Assembly (NCBI GenBank): GCA_947448525.1
Contig: CANFNV010000002.1
Location: 1-64,000 of the forward strand
Source: Flavobacteriaceae bacterium
GTDB lineage: Bacteria; Bacteroidota; Bacteroidia; Flavobacteriales; Flavobacteriaceae
Direction: 5' to 3'
DNA length: 64,000 nt
Part shown: one piece after another, positions 19,468 through 29,372 of the stretch
How the letters are laid out: every line of letters begins with the position of its first letter
Numbering within the stretch: position 1 is the first letter of the stretch
Made by a program: the position numbers and the translations under genes
The notes under the pieces: model-generated
Databases searched by the model: none
Told to the model about the DNA's origin: nothing
The model's input: only the letters and a program-made list of their open reading frames with translations

Positions 19468-21912
19468 CTACTCTCTATAAAACACCCTTTTTACTCGTTG
19501 CGAGATACTAGTCATAATTTCGTAAGGAATGGTTCCTAGTTGATGTGCCATGTAAGTTACGGTTGGATTTTCGCCAAAAATAATTACTTCACTTCCTTCT
19601 TTACAATCAATATCTGAAATATCTACCATTAGCATATCCATACAAACGCTTCCCACAATTGGTGCTTTTTTGTTTTTTATTACCACATAGCCCACTCCAT
19701 TTCCCCAATGTCTTGATATTCCATCCGCATAACCAATAGGGATAGTTGCTATTTTGGTTTGTTTTTTGGCAATAAATCGTCTGCCATACCCTACACTTTC
19801 TCCAACTTCAATGGTTCGAATTTGTGAAATAATCGACTTTAAAGTGCCTACATTTTCTAATGATTTTTGTTCGTCTTCATCGTTAGAAACTCCGTAAAGT
19901 CCAATTCCTAAACGAACCATATCATATTGTGCTTGTTGAAAATTAGATATTCCGGATGTATTCAAAATATGTCGAATGGGTTGTATTTGAAGTTCATCCA
20001 TCAATTTAACAGTTAACTTTTCAAATAATTTAATTTGAGAAAGCGTGAAATCAATAAATGTCATATCATCGCTAGTTGCCAAGTGCGATAAAATACTTTT
20101 TACTTCAACCGTTTTATTTGCTTTAAGTTTATCTATTAATTCGTCAATATTTTCCTCTTCAAATCCCAATCGGTGCATGCCGGTATCCAATTTTATGTGA
20201 ATTGGAAAATTTTTTAATTTTTTGTGTTCGGCCAATTTTAAGAAAGCGGCTAATCCTTTTATAGAATAAATTTCTGGCTCTAATTGGTGTTGAATTATGG
20301 TAGAAAAGCTCGTATTTTCTGGATTTAAAACCATAATCGGCAAATCGATTCCGGCATTTTTTAACGAAATTCCTTCATCGGCAAAAGCTACGCCCAAATA
20401 ATCTACTTGGTGATGCGAAAGCAATTTAGCTACTTCAAATCCACCATTTCCATATCCAAAAGCTTTTACCATCACCATTAATTTAGTGTTCGGATTTAAT
20501 TTAGATTTGAATAAATTTAGATTATGACTGATGGCATTCAGGTTGATTTCGAGAACTGTTTCATGGGTTTTTTCTTCCAAAGCAGCAACTATTTCTTCAA
20601 AATGGAAATGCCGCGCGCCTTTAATAAGAATGGTTTCGTTTTCTAAAGAAATTTTATCAATTGTTTCTAGAAATTTTTCAGTGGTTTCAAATGAAATACA
20701 GTTGGGGAACTTACTTTTATAACCAGAAATGGTCTTTCCTATGGCAATCACCCGAGTTATTTTGTTAGAAACTACCAAATGGGATACTTGCGAATACAAA
20801 TCATCTGTCACCAACCCGCTTTGAAAAATGTCCGAAAGAATTAAGGTTTTCTTTTTGTATTGCTTCTGACTTTCTAGAAAATCCAACGCAATTTTTAGCG
20901 ACTGAAAATCAGAGCTGTAACTATCGTCAATGAGGGTAGTGTTGTTGATTCCGTTTTTAACTTTCAAACGCATTTCGACAGGATATAATAATGCTATCCT
21001 TTGCTGAATGGTGTCCTGATCATAATTAAAATACAACATAACCATTAAACATTGCAAAGCATTTTCAATGGATGCTTGATCGGAAAACGGAATCGTAATT
21101 TTGAAACAAAGCTTTTGAAACGTGATTTTGAGTTCCGTTCTATCAGGACTTTCTTTTGCGATTACAAAAACATCGGCTTTTCCATCTTCAGAACTCCAAG
21201 TAAAGGTTTTTATTTTTGGATTTAAAAACGCTTCAATCGTTCGGTTTTTATTCATTATTAGAATTTCAACCGAACTAAAAAGCTTTAATTTTTCTTTAAT
21301 TTTTTCTCCAGCATCGTGAAAACCTTCATCGTGAGCAGAGGCAATATTAGATAAAATACCAATCGTTGGATGAATGATTTTTTGAAGGTTTGCCATTTCG
21401 TGGGTAGTAGAAATTCCGGCTTCAAAAATGGCAAGATTGTGTTTTTCATTAATTCCCAACACCGAAAGCGGCACACCCACTTGTGAATTGTAACTTTTAG
21501 GCGAACGAATTATATTATAATCGGGGCTTAACAAAAAATTCAACCATTCTTTAATGATAGTTTTTCCGTTGCTTCCTGTGATTCCTATAATAGGGAAATC
21601 AAAATCACTTCGGTAGGATGCCGCTAGATTCTGCAATGCTTGAAGTGTATTTTCGACCACTAAAAAATTGGCTTTTCCTTGTAAATTGGATGGAATATAA
21701 CTTACCACAAAATTGACAACTCCTTGCTTTAGTAATTCGGCCACATAGTGATGCCCGTCATTATTTGCGCCAATTATAGCAAAAAAAAGAGTGTTTTCAC
21801 TGTTTTGCAACGAACGACTATCAATAGAAATAGCATCAATAATTGCTATATCATTTTTGCCAATAAATTGGGCTTTAATAATTGGGATAATATTTCTTAT
21901 TGAGAGTGTCAA
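19468..21912 (-). CDS. Bifunctional MurF ligase / alanine racemase
   Basis: N-terminal MurF (GITGSNGKTIIKEWLNFLL), C-terminal alanine racemase (MVMVKAFGYGNGGFEVAKLL, HIKLDTGMHRLGF, VGYGRRF). Confidence 0.95.
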   Translation of the reverse strand: MTLSIRNIIPIIKAQFIGKNDIAIIDAISIDSRSLQNSENTLFFAIIGANNDGHHYVAELLKQGVVNFVVSYIPSNLQGKANFLVVENTLQALQNLAASYRSDFDFPIIGITGSNGKTIIKEWLNFLLSPDYNIIRSPKSYNSQVGVPLSVLGINEKHNLAIFEAGISTTHEMANLQKIIHPTIGILSNIASAHDEGFHDAGEKIKEKLKLFSSVEILIMNKNRTIEAFLNPKIKTFTWSSEDGKADVFVIAKESPDRTELKITFQKLCFKITIPFSDQASIENALQCLMVMLYFNYDQDTIQQRIALLYPVEMRLKVKNGINNTTLIDDSYSSDFQSLKIALDFLESQKQYKKKTLILSDIFQSGLVTDDLYSQVSHLVVSNKITRVIAIGKTISGYKSKFPNCISFETTEKFLETIDKISLENETILIKGARHFHFEEIVAALEEKTHETVLEINLNAISHNLNLFKSKLNPNTKLMVMVKAFGYGNGGFEVAKLLSHHQVDYLGVAFADEGISLKNAGIDLPIMVLNPENTSFSTIIQHQLEPEIYSIKGLAAFLKLAEHKKLKNFPIHIKLDTGMHRLGFEEENIDELIDKLKANKTVEVKSILSHLATSDDMTFIDFTLSQIKLFEKLTVKLMDELQIQPIRHILNTSGISNFQQAQYDMVRLGIGLYGVSNDEDEQKSLENVGTLKSIISQIRTIEVGESVGYGRRFIAKKQTKIATIPIGYADGISRHWGNGVGYVVIKNKKAPIVGSVCMDMLMVDISDIDCKEGSEVIIFGENPTVTYMAHQLGTIPYEIMTSISQRVKRVFYRE

Positions 21913-21923
21913 ATTATTACTTT

Positions 21924-22541
21924 TTATTCTCCATTTAATTGTTCAGGTTCGTTAACCTCCATATTATCACGCATAGCTCTAAAATAGGCCCCACGGCTCA
22001 ATGGTTCGTATTCTTCAGTTTCGCCCAAAAGAACCAAATTATCACTATCCGATTTTCTATAACTAAAATGGGCTAAATTACCAGTTCGCGTGCAAACGGC
22101 ATGTACTTTAGTCACATATTCTGCTGTTGCCATAAGCGCAGGCATTGGCCCGAAAGGATTCCCTTTAAAATCCATATCCAATCCAGCAACGATTACTCGA
22201 ATTCCGGAATTAGCTAAATCATTACAAACTCTAATAATTTCATCATCAAAAAACTGTGCTTCGTCGATACCAACAACATCGCATCCTTGCGCAAGGATTC
22301 TAATATTGGCGGCAGCAGGAACTGGCGTGGAACGGATTTCATTTTTATTGTGAGACACCACCATTTCTTCGTTGTATCGAGTGTCTATAGCAGGTTTAAA
22401 AATCTCCACTTTTTGTTTGGCAAATTGTGCTCTTCGCAATCTACGGATAAGTTCTTCGGTCTTTCCCGAAAACATGGAACCACAGATTACTTCAATCCAA
22501 CCAAATTGTTCTTTATGATTTACTGTATTTTCGAGAAACAT
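21924..22541 (-). CDS. tdk: Thymidine kinase
   Basis: [43 protein letters not shown]...[11 protein letters not shown]. Confidence 0.97.
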   Translation of the reverse strand: MFLENTVNHKEQFGWIEVICGSMFSGKTEELIRRLRRAQFAKQKVEIFKPAIDTRYNEEMVVSHNKNEIRSTPVPAAANIRILAQGCDVVGIDEAQFFDDEIIRVCNDLANSGIRVIVAGLDMDFKGNPFGPMPALMATAEYVTKVHAVCTRTGNLAHFSYRKSDSDNLVLLGETEEYEPLSRGAYFRAMRDNMEVNEPEQLNGE

Positions 22542-22770
22542 TTTGTATTTTTAGACCTTAAAAAAGGATTTGTTTTTATTACTTTGTATCGAGGCAAACT
22601 AAAATAAATATTTTATACATTTACTTCGATTCAAATGTAGAAAATATTTATTAAATCGAAGATTCAAGAACTCCTATTAACAAAAATAAAAATAGTGTGA
22701 GTATATTTTTGTTTGTCAAAGAAAAAATTTAATAAAAAGAGAAGCGTAATACATTATAATTTTAAAAGTT

Positions 22771-23628
22771 ATGAAAAAAAGATTGGAAGCCGAATTAATC
22801 AGCATTGCACACCGAGTTTTAAAGCTAAAAAATAAATCGGAAGTAGATCAATTGTATTTAGAAACAAAAAAATTATATGAAACACTGGCTGTTTTAAAAT
22901 TTTATGGTGACAACTATGAAAACCTAAAATCAGAAATTTCTAATGAAGATTTGGAAGAAAAACTTTCCGCTTCGTTTGAAGAAAAAACTCCAGAAAAAAT
23001 GGTTGTCAAACCTGAAAAAGTTGTTCCTGTTATAGATGAACCTATTATAGAAACAATGTCTGAAACAGTGAAAATAGTTGAAAAGGAATTAGTGTCAGAA
23101 ATTGCTCCTGAAGAAGAGGAAGGGCTTCCTGAAACTATATTTGAAGCAATTAATTTTGAACCCATATTTGAACTGGCTACAGAATCTATAATTGATGACA
23201 AAATAGAAGAAAAAAAACCTAAAAAGGAAGTTGTGGAAAGCACAAATCAGGTGCCAAATAAAACGCAACAAATTTCTTTTGAAGATTTATTAGGAGATAA
23301 TTACAGTGAACCCGTTTTTGTAAAATCTAATGATGTGGTGGTGCCATCACTAAAAAATAATAGTGACGAAAAACAAATTTCATTAAACGACCAACATTCT
23401 AAAACCATTAATTTTGGAATGAATGACAGAATTGCTTTTGTAAAACATCTTTTTGCAGATAGTACTGAAGATTTCAACAGAGTTATTTCGCAATTGAGTA
23501 CGTTAAGCTCTGCTGTAGAAGCTACAAATTTTATAGAAGAAATCATCAAGCCCGATTATAATAATTGGATTGGAAGTGAAGAATATGCAGAACGTTTTTT
23601 AGATATTGTAGCGAACAAATTCAACTAA
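22771..23628 (+). CDS. Hypothetical acidic protein, conserved-looking C-terminus
   Basis: 285 aa; helical N-terminus, Glu/Pro/Ile-rich linker, compact C-terminus MNDRIAFVKHLFADSTEDFNRVISQLSTLSSAVEATNFIEEIIKPDYNNW; stop abuts rsmI ATG. Confidence 0.8.
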   Translation: MKKRLEAELISIAHRVLKLKNKSEVDQLYLETKKLYETLAVLKFYGDNYENLKSEISNEDLEEKLSASFEEKTPEKMVVKPEKVVPVIDEPIIETMSETVKIVEKELVSEIAPEEEEGLPETIFEAINFEPIFELATESIIDDKIEEKKPKKEVVESTNQVPNKTQQISFEDLLGDNYSEPVFVKSNDVVVPSLKNNSDEKQISLNDQHSKTINFGMNDRIAFVKHLFADSTEDFNRVISQLSTLSSAVEATNFIEEIIKPDYNNWIGSEEYAERFLDIVANKFN

Positions 23629-24300
23629 ATGTCAAAGCTTTACATTGTACCAACGCCTATTGGTAATCTTGAAGACATGACTTTTAGAGCCATTAGGGTG
23701 CTCAAAGAAGCCGATTTAATTTTGGCAGAAGACACGCGCACAAGCGGAAAATTATTGAAACATTACGAGATTTCAACACACATGCACAGCCACCACATGC
23801 ACAACGAACACAAAACCGTTGAGAATTTAGTGGCGCGATTAAAAAGCGGTGAAACGATTGCATTAATTTCGGATGCGGGTACACCTGCCATTTCCGATCC
23901 AGGATTTTTACTCACGCGTGCGTGTGTTGAAAATAATATTGCTGTCGATTGTTTGCCTGGCGCAACCGCTTTTGTGCCTGCTTTGGTAAACAGTGGTTTA
24001 CCCAATGATCGCTTTGTTTTTGAAGGATTCTTACCCGAAAAAAAGGGAAGACAAACACGATATTTAGCCTTAGCCGAAGAAACACGCACCATGATTTTCT
24101 ATGTTTCCCCGCATAAATTAGTAAAAACCTTAGCCGAATTTGTACAATACTTTGGTGCCGAAAGACCCGTTTCAATTTCAAGAGAATTGTCTAAATTACA
24201 TGAAGAAACGATTCGTGGAACTGCCCAAGAAGTTTTAAATCACTATGAAGCAAAACCTCCTAAGGGTGAAATTGTGGCTGTTGTTGGCGGGAAAAAATAG
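23629..24300 (+). CDS. rsmI: 16S rRNA (cytidine-2'-O)-methyltransferase
   Basis: LYIVPTPIGNLEDMTFRAIRVLKEADLILAEDTRTSGKLLKHY...ISDAGTPAISDPGFLL. Confidence 0.97.
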   Translation: MSKLYIVPTPIGNLEDMTFRAIRVLKEADLILAEDTRTSGKLLKHYEISTHMHSHHMHNEHKTVENLVARLKSGETIALISDAGTPAISDPGFLLTRACVENNIAVDCLPGATAFVPALVNSGLPNDRFVFEGFLPEKKGRQTRYLALAEETRTMIFYVSPHKLVKTLAEFVQYFGAERPVSISRELSKLHEETIRGTAQEVLNHYEAKPPKGEIVAVVGGKK

Positions 24301-24376
24301 CGTTCCGTATTCGCTATTAAAGTTGAATTAAAAACCTTTTTTGTTTCGTTTGCTTAACAATAATTGTATGTTTTTG

Positions 24377-24406
24377 TTGTTTACATTTAACAATTTAATA
24401 CTTTTG
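24377..24406 (+). promoter_or_regulatory. Bacteroidetes-type promoter for recJ
   Basis: TTG-N19-TACTTTTG, 54 nt upstream of recJ ATG. Confidence 0.75.
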
Positions 24407-24460
24407 TAAAACAATTACACGCCAAAATCAAATTTCAACAATCAAAAATTTTCAATCCTT

Positions 24461-26152
24461 ATGCGTTGGACATTACAATCGAAGCCAGAAAAAGAGAAAG
24501 TTCAAAAACTACAAAATGAACTTCAAGTAGACGAAATAATTGCTACTTTACTAATTCAACGAGGAATTACAACTTACGAACAAGCCAAAACATTTTTTAG
24601 ACCTTCGTTAAACGATTTACACAATCCCTATTTGATGAAAGATATGGATAAAGCCGTTTATCGTGTTGAAAAAGCTATTGAAAATGGTGAAAACATTCTA
24701 GTTTTTGGCGATTATGATGTCGATGGAACCACTGCGGTTTCGTTGGTTTCTTCCTATTTGAAAAGTTATTATCCAAATATTGCGACTTATATCCCCGACC
24801 GATATGACGAAGGTTATGGTATTTCTTATAAAGGAATTGACTTTGCCGAAGACAACGGAATTTCATTAATTATTGCACTTGATTGTGGCATAAAATCGAT
24901 AGATCATGTGGCGTATGCCAATGCTAAAAATATTGATTTTATTATTTGTGACCACCACCGACCAGGAAACGAATTGCCCAATGCAGTTGCAATTTTAGAT
25001 CCAAAACGAGACGATTGTTTCTATCCATATGACGAACTTTGCGGTTGTGGCGTGGGATTTAAATTGATTCAAGCTTTAGCGGAAAACAGAAAGCAATCTG
25101 TTTTAGATTTAATTCCTTATTTAGATTTGGTTGCCACAGCAATTGCAGCCGATATTGTTCCGATGACTGGTGAAAATAGAGTTTTGGCTAAATTTGGATT
25201 GGAAGTGATTAATTCGAATCCAAGACCTGGAATTAAAGCTTTGGTTCAAAATGTAAAAAAGAAAGTGCTTACCATTACTGATGTAGTTTTTATAATTGCA
25301 CCGCGAATTAATGCTGCTGGAAGAATCAAACATGGTAATGAAGCGGTCGCTTTATTAACGGAATTTGATTTAGAACAAGCTGAAATCTTTGCTGCCGAAA
25401 TTGAACAACACAATGCCGATCGGAAAGATTTAGACAAACAAATTACCATTGAAGCACTTTCACAAATAGAAGCCAACAACGAAAAAGACAATTTTACCAC
25501 TGTTGTGTATCAAGAAAATTGGCACAAAGGCGTTATCGGAATTGTAGCATCACGATTGACTGAAACCTATTATCGCCCAACAATTGTTTTTACAAAAAGT
25601 GGTGATAAACTAGCTGCTTCTGCACGTTCGGTAAAAGATTTTGACGTTTACAATGCTTTAGATGCTTGTGCTGAACATCTGGAACAATTTGGAGGCCATA
25701 TGTATGCTGCTGGAATGACTTTGAAAGAAGAAAATTATGAGCAATTTAAAAATGCCTTCGAAAAAGAAGTTCAAAAAACCATTCTTTCCGATTTATTAAT
25801 TCCAGAAATTGCAATCGATGCAGAAATTAATTTTACAGAAATTACCCCAAAATTAATTCGATTATTGAGTCAGTTTGAACCATTCGGTCCACAAAATATG
25901 ACGCCTAATTTTTTGACCAAGAATATAAAAGATACGGGCTATACTAAACCTTTGGGAAAAGAAAAGGAGCATTTAAAATTATTTGTTAAACAAAATGGAA
26001 GTGAGGGTTTTGGGGCAATAGGATTTGGACTCGGAAACAAATTAGAGTCCATAAAAAATCAAGAGCCGTTTGATGCCGTATATTGCATTGACGAAAATGA
26101 ATTTAATGGTAAAGTAACCGTTCAATTAAGAATGAAAGATTTAAAAAATTAA
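24461..26152 (+). CDS. recJ: Single-stranded-DNA-specific exonuclease RecJ
   Basis: DHH motifs VFGDYDVDGTTAVSL, ICDHHRPGNELP; C-terminal ASARSVKDFDVYNALDACAEHLEQFGGHMYAAGMTL. Confidence 0.97.
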   Translation: MRWTLQSKPEKEKVQKLQNELQVDEIIATLLIQRGITTYEQAKTFFRPSLNDLHNPYLMKDMDKAVYRVEKAIENGENILVFGDYDVDGTTAVSLVSSYLKSYYPNIATYIPDRYDEGYGISYKGIDFAEDNGISLIIALDCGIKSIDHVAYANAKNIDFIICDHHRPGNELPNAVAILDPKRDDCFYPYDELCGCGVGFKLIQALAENRKQSVLDLIPYLDLVATAIAADIVPMTGENRVLAKFGLEVINSNPRPGIKALVQNVKKKVLTITDVVFIIAPRINAAGRIKHGNEAVALLTEFDLEQAEIFAAEIEQHNADRKDLDKQITIEALSQIEANNEKDNFTTVVYQENWHKGVIGIVASRLTETYYRPTIVFTKSGDKLAASARSVKDFDVYNALDACAEHLEQFGGHMYAAGMTLKEENYEQFKNAFEKEVQKTILSDLLIPEIAIDAEINFTEITPKLIRLLSQFEPFGPQNMTPNFLTKNIKDTGYTKPLGKEKEHLKLFVKQNGSEGFGAIGFGLGNKLESIKNQEPFDAVYCIDENEFNGKVTVQLRMKDLKN

Positions 26153-26280
26153 TACTCCTTTGTTTTTTAATTTTATTGGTAGGGAAATTCAATAACTATT
26201 AAAAAACAGGAGTTGTGTTACACTAAAGTGTAAAAGTGCTAAAATAAAGGATTGCTATTGCAACATATTTTACTATAAAA

Positions 26281-27009
26281 ATGAATAGAACACTAGTAGT
26301 AGGAGACATTCACGGCGGTTTACGGGCATTACATCAAATCATGGAGCGTGCTAGCGTAACCACAAACGATACCTTAATCTTTCTTGGCGATTATGTTGAC
26401 GGTTGGAGTCAATCGCCCGAAGTGATCGATTATTTGATCGATTTAAATAAAAAGCAGGTTTGTATTTTCATTCGTGGGAATCATGATGAATTGTTGCTTA
26501 CTTGGTTGTATGAAAGTAAAGACAATGCACAATGGTTCAATCATGGAGGAGAAGCAACCGTGATGGCGTATGCTACTGTTTCTGATGCCAAGAAAAAAGA
26601 ACATATTGAATTTTTAAAATCATTACTGAATTATTATTTAGACGACCAAAATAGATTATTTATCCATGCTGGATTTACCAATACAAATGGGATTATTCAC
26701 GAGTATTTTCCAAAATTGTTTTATTGGGATAGAACCTTGTGGGAAACTGCCTTGGCGTTAAATGAAAATTTAGAAAAAAACAATCTTTATTATCCAAAAA
26801 GGTTTACTTTATACAAAGAAATATTCATTGGTCATACTCCTGTTACACGAATTGAACAAACCATTCCAATACAAAAAGCTTGCGTTTGGAATGTAGATAC
26901 TGGCGCCGCTTTTAATGGTCCATTGACAATTATGGATATCAATTCGAAAGACTTTTGGCAAAGTGAAATAGTATCAACTTTATACCCCAACGAAAAAGGG
27001 AGGAATTAA
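26281..27009 (+). CDS. Calcineurin-like phosphoesterase (PPP/bis(5'-nucleosyl)-tetraphosphatase-like)
   Basis: LVVGDIHGGLRALHQIM...FLGDYVDGWSQSPEVIDYL...FIRGNHDELLLTW...FIGHTPVT. Confidence 0.92.
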   Translation: MNRTLVVGDIHGGLRALHQIMERASVTTNDTLIFLGDYVDGWSQSPEVIDYLIDLNKKQVCIFIRGNHDELLLTWLYESKDNAQWFNHGGEATVMAYATVSDAKKKEHIEFLKSLLNYYLDDQNRLFIHAGFTNTNGIIHEYFPKLFYWDRTLWETALALNENLEKNNLYYPKRFTLYKEIFIGHTPVTRIEQTIPIQKACVWNVDTGAAFNGPLTIMDINSKDFWQSEIVSTLYPNEKGRN

Positions 27010-27180
27010 AATAGAACCCATTATATTTGTAAGGTAAAAAATATTATACAACAACCGGATTCTTTTTTTTAAAAGCAACAAATCCAAATAGTTGACTTTT
27101 TGGAAATTGTATTTGGTTGTAAAATCTAAACAATCAAGTTTCATTAATTTGGAATATTCCTAAACTAAAATAATATAATA

Positions 27181-27756
27181 ATGAGTGTTGTTACTGAAAA
27201 ACGATTAAAAGACCGAAGTGGTTCTGTGTGCGAAATTAGTGGAAGTGATGAAAATTTAGTAGTTTATTTGGTGAACCCTAAAACAGAGAATATTCCAGAA
27301 AACTGCATTCTAATTACCAAAAATTTAAGAGACCAAATAGAAAATCCAGAAACAACCAATGTAAATGATTGGCGGGGTTTAAGCGATAGCATGTGGAACG
27401 AAAATCTTCCTGTTCAAATTGTATCGTGGCGATTGCACGCTCGTTTAAAAAATAGGGACATGCTTGAAATGATGTATCTTGACGAAGATGCATTAGAATG
27501 GGCAAAAGCAACAAGAGAAGGCGATGATGATGAAGGGAAAATCGTGCATAAAGATTCTAACGGAAACGTACTTTTAGACGGCGATTCGGTAGTTTTAATA
27601 AAAGATTTGGATGTAAAAGGAGCTACTTTCACTGCAAAACGGGGAGCCGCTGTTCACAACATCAAATTGGTTTGGGACGATGCTAATTTAATTGAAGGAA
27701 GAGTGGAAAACCAAAATATTTATATTCTAACACAATACGTTAAGAAAACTAAATAG
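27181..27756 (+). CDS. PhnA domain protein
   Basis: C-terminal VHKDSNGNVLLDGDSVVLIKDLDVKGATFTAKRGAAVHNIKLVWDDANLIEGRVENQNIYILTQYVKK is PhnA-like. Confidence 0.88.
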   Translation: MSVVTEKRLKDRSGSVCEISGSDENLVVYLVNPKTENIPENCILITKNLRDQIENPETTNVNDWRGLSDSMWNENLPVQIVSWRLHARLKNRDMLEMMYLDEDALEWAKATREGDDDEGKIVHKDSNGNVLLDGDSVVLIKDLDVKGATFTAKRGAAVHNIKLVWDDANLIEGRVENQNIYILTQYVKKTK

Positions 27757-27792
27757 TTTTTTTTGAAATCTCACGAATATTCAAAATAAATT

Positions 27793-28098
27793 TTATTTCA
27801 AAAATTTTAAAACAACTCCTGCTTTTTCTTTGTAGGGATTGTTTTGGTGGTTTTTTATTGTTTCAAACTGTTGTTGAGCAGCTTTGTTTTCGTTTAAATT
27901 CTTTAGCGTGAACCCTAATCTAAATTCTACATCATAATAAAAAACACTTTCTTTGTTTTGATTCATCTTCAAAAATTCGGTTTTGGCAGTTTTGTATTTT
28001 TTTATTTCATAACTGATTACTCCATAGAAATAAATTGTAGTATCGTTTTATGGTTTTTGGGTTAGTATTTGTTTTGAAATCGCATATACCTCTTTCAT
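27793..28098 (-). pseudogene. Decayed TPR-protein fragment with in-frame TAA
   Basis: Minus-strand frame: MKEVYAISKQILTQKP*NDTTIYFYGVISYEIKKYKTAKTEFLKMNQNKESVFYYDVEFRLGFTLKNLNENKAAQQQFETIKNHQNNPYKEKAGVVLKFLK*; internal TAA at 28048-28050, and two TAA codons immediately upstream of the ATG. Confidence 0.65.
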
Positions 28099-28130
28099 TT
28101 ATTAGCTCAATACGGTTACATTAGATCATC

Positions 28131-28283
28131 TCAATTGGTTTTTTCAGTTCCCATATAATGGGGCAACCCTTCCTCTTTGATATTAAATTGCTCAATATCT
28201 TGTTTTTTGTTTAACGACTGATTGATGAAATATCCCAAAACAAAAGCAATTGGAAGTAAAACTGCAGCAAAACTTTGATTCAT
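28131..28283 (-). CDS. Possible 50-aa small membrane protein or N-terminal gene remnant
   Basis: MNQSFAAVLLPIAFVLGYFINQSLNKKQDIEQFNIKEEGLPHYMGTEKTN*; one hydrophobic segment; below the ORF-track length cutoff. Confidence 0.4.
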   Translation of the reverse strand: MNQSFAAVLLPIAFVLGYFINQSLNKKQDIEQFNIKEEGLPHYMGTEKTN

Positions 28284-28315
28284 TACTTAAAGGACATTTT
28301 AGGAAAGGTTTGATT

Positions 28316-28368
28316 TAACCACAATCTTCACAAAGTTCTTTTCACTAAGAACACAAAGCTTGTTGAAC
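28316..28368. repeat. Degenerate intergenic CTTTGTG-type repeat
   Basis: TTAACCACAATCTTCACAAAGTTCTTTTCACTAAGAACACAAAG; same CACAAAG units as 60652-60730. Confidence 0.55.
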
Positions 28369-28394
28369 TTCGTGCATTCTTAAGGTCTTCGAGG

Positions 28395-29177
28395 CTATAT
28401 ATTTTTGAAAAACTCCAGCAACACTTTCATTAATTGCTTTTTGTTTTCAAGATGACTCATATGTCCGTCTGCTAATGTAGTGAGTTGTACTTTCGTTCCT
28501 TCTATTTGCTTGAGGTTGTCTTCATAAATCAGAACGTCGTCTTTTTTACCTAAAATCAATTGTATGGGATAGGAGGCAAAATGCAAAAAAACCTCCCTAG
28601 ATTTTCTAATTTTCATACCTTCTAATGCAGCAACAACTCCTTGCAAGGGTGTTTTTAGTGCCTCCAATTTTACGTGTTCTATTTGTTCTGCCAATCGTTC
28701 GCGATTGTGTTCACTAAACAAATTGGCAATACTCATGCGCACAAAAGTCGAATAATTTTGTTTTACAGCAGCTATGGCTCTATCGCGATTTATTTTGCGT
28801 ACTTCGCTATCCGCTCGAGAAGTCGAGTTTAACAGTACCAACCCTTTCATAGCATCGGGATACAATTCGGCGTAAGCCAACGCCACATATCCACCCATTG
28901 AATGCCCAACTATAACCGCTTTTCTAATTTTTAATTCGCGTAACACGTGCTGCACCATATCGGCTTGGTCTTCCATTGAATGGACGTAACCTAAACACTC
29001 TGATTGTCCATGACCCAATAGGTCAATAGTGACTACACGATTTTTAATTGAAAACTCAGGCACATAGGCATTCCACATGGTTTGATTTTCTAAAAAGCCA
29101 TGGAGTAAAACTACAGTCTTGCCTTTTCCTTGCTCGGTGTATGCGATTTTAGTATTTTTGTATATTGTGGTTTTCAT
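28395..29177 (-). CDS. Alpha/beta-fold hydrolase
   Basis: VVLLHGFLENQTMWNAYVPEF...VIVGHSMGGYVALAYAELYPDAMKGLVLLNST...ADGHMSHLEN. Confidence 0.95.
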   Translation of the reverse strand: MKTTIYKNTKIAYTEQGKGKTVVLLHGFLENQTMWNAYVPEFSIKNRVVTIDLLGHGQSECLGYVHSMEDQADMVQHVLRELKIRKAVIVGHSMGGYVALAYAELYPDAMKGLVLLNSTSRADSEVRKINRDRAIAAVKQNYSTFVRMSIANLFSEHNRERLAEQIEHVKLEALKTPLQGVVAALEGMKIRKSREVFLHFASYPIQLILGKKDDVLIYEDNLKQIEGTKVQLTTLADGHMSHLENKKQLMKVLLEFFKNI

Positions 29178-29372
29178 TGGTGTAAAACTATAACTTTAAT
29201 TTTTTTTAATACAAAAGTCATAAAAGAAAACATGGTTTTGTCATTTCGACGAAGAAAAATCACGCAAAATCAGTCACGATATTGATTCCCAAGGAATGAA
29301 AACTTTGAACAAAAAAAACAGCTCACCTAAGTAAACTGTCTTTTCTCTTTCTTCTTGTATCTATTTTCTAAA

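Noticed and set aside
22914-23243. 109-aa minus-strand Ser/Ile-rich ORF
   Set aside because: Shadow of the Glu-rich coding region at 22771-23628; no independent start context or promoter.
23763-24092. Minus-strand ORFs overlapping rsmI (also 23912-24181, 23702-23884)
   Set aside because: Antisense to a well-identified conserved gene; overlapping in several frames, as expected by chance.
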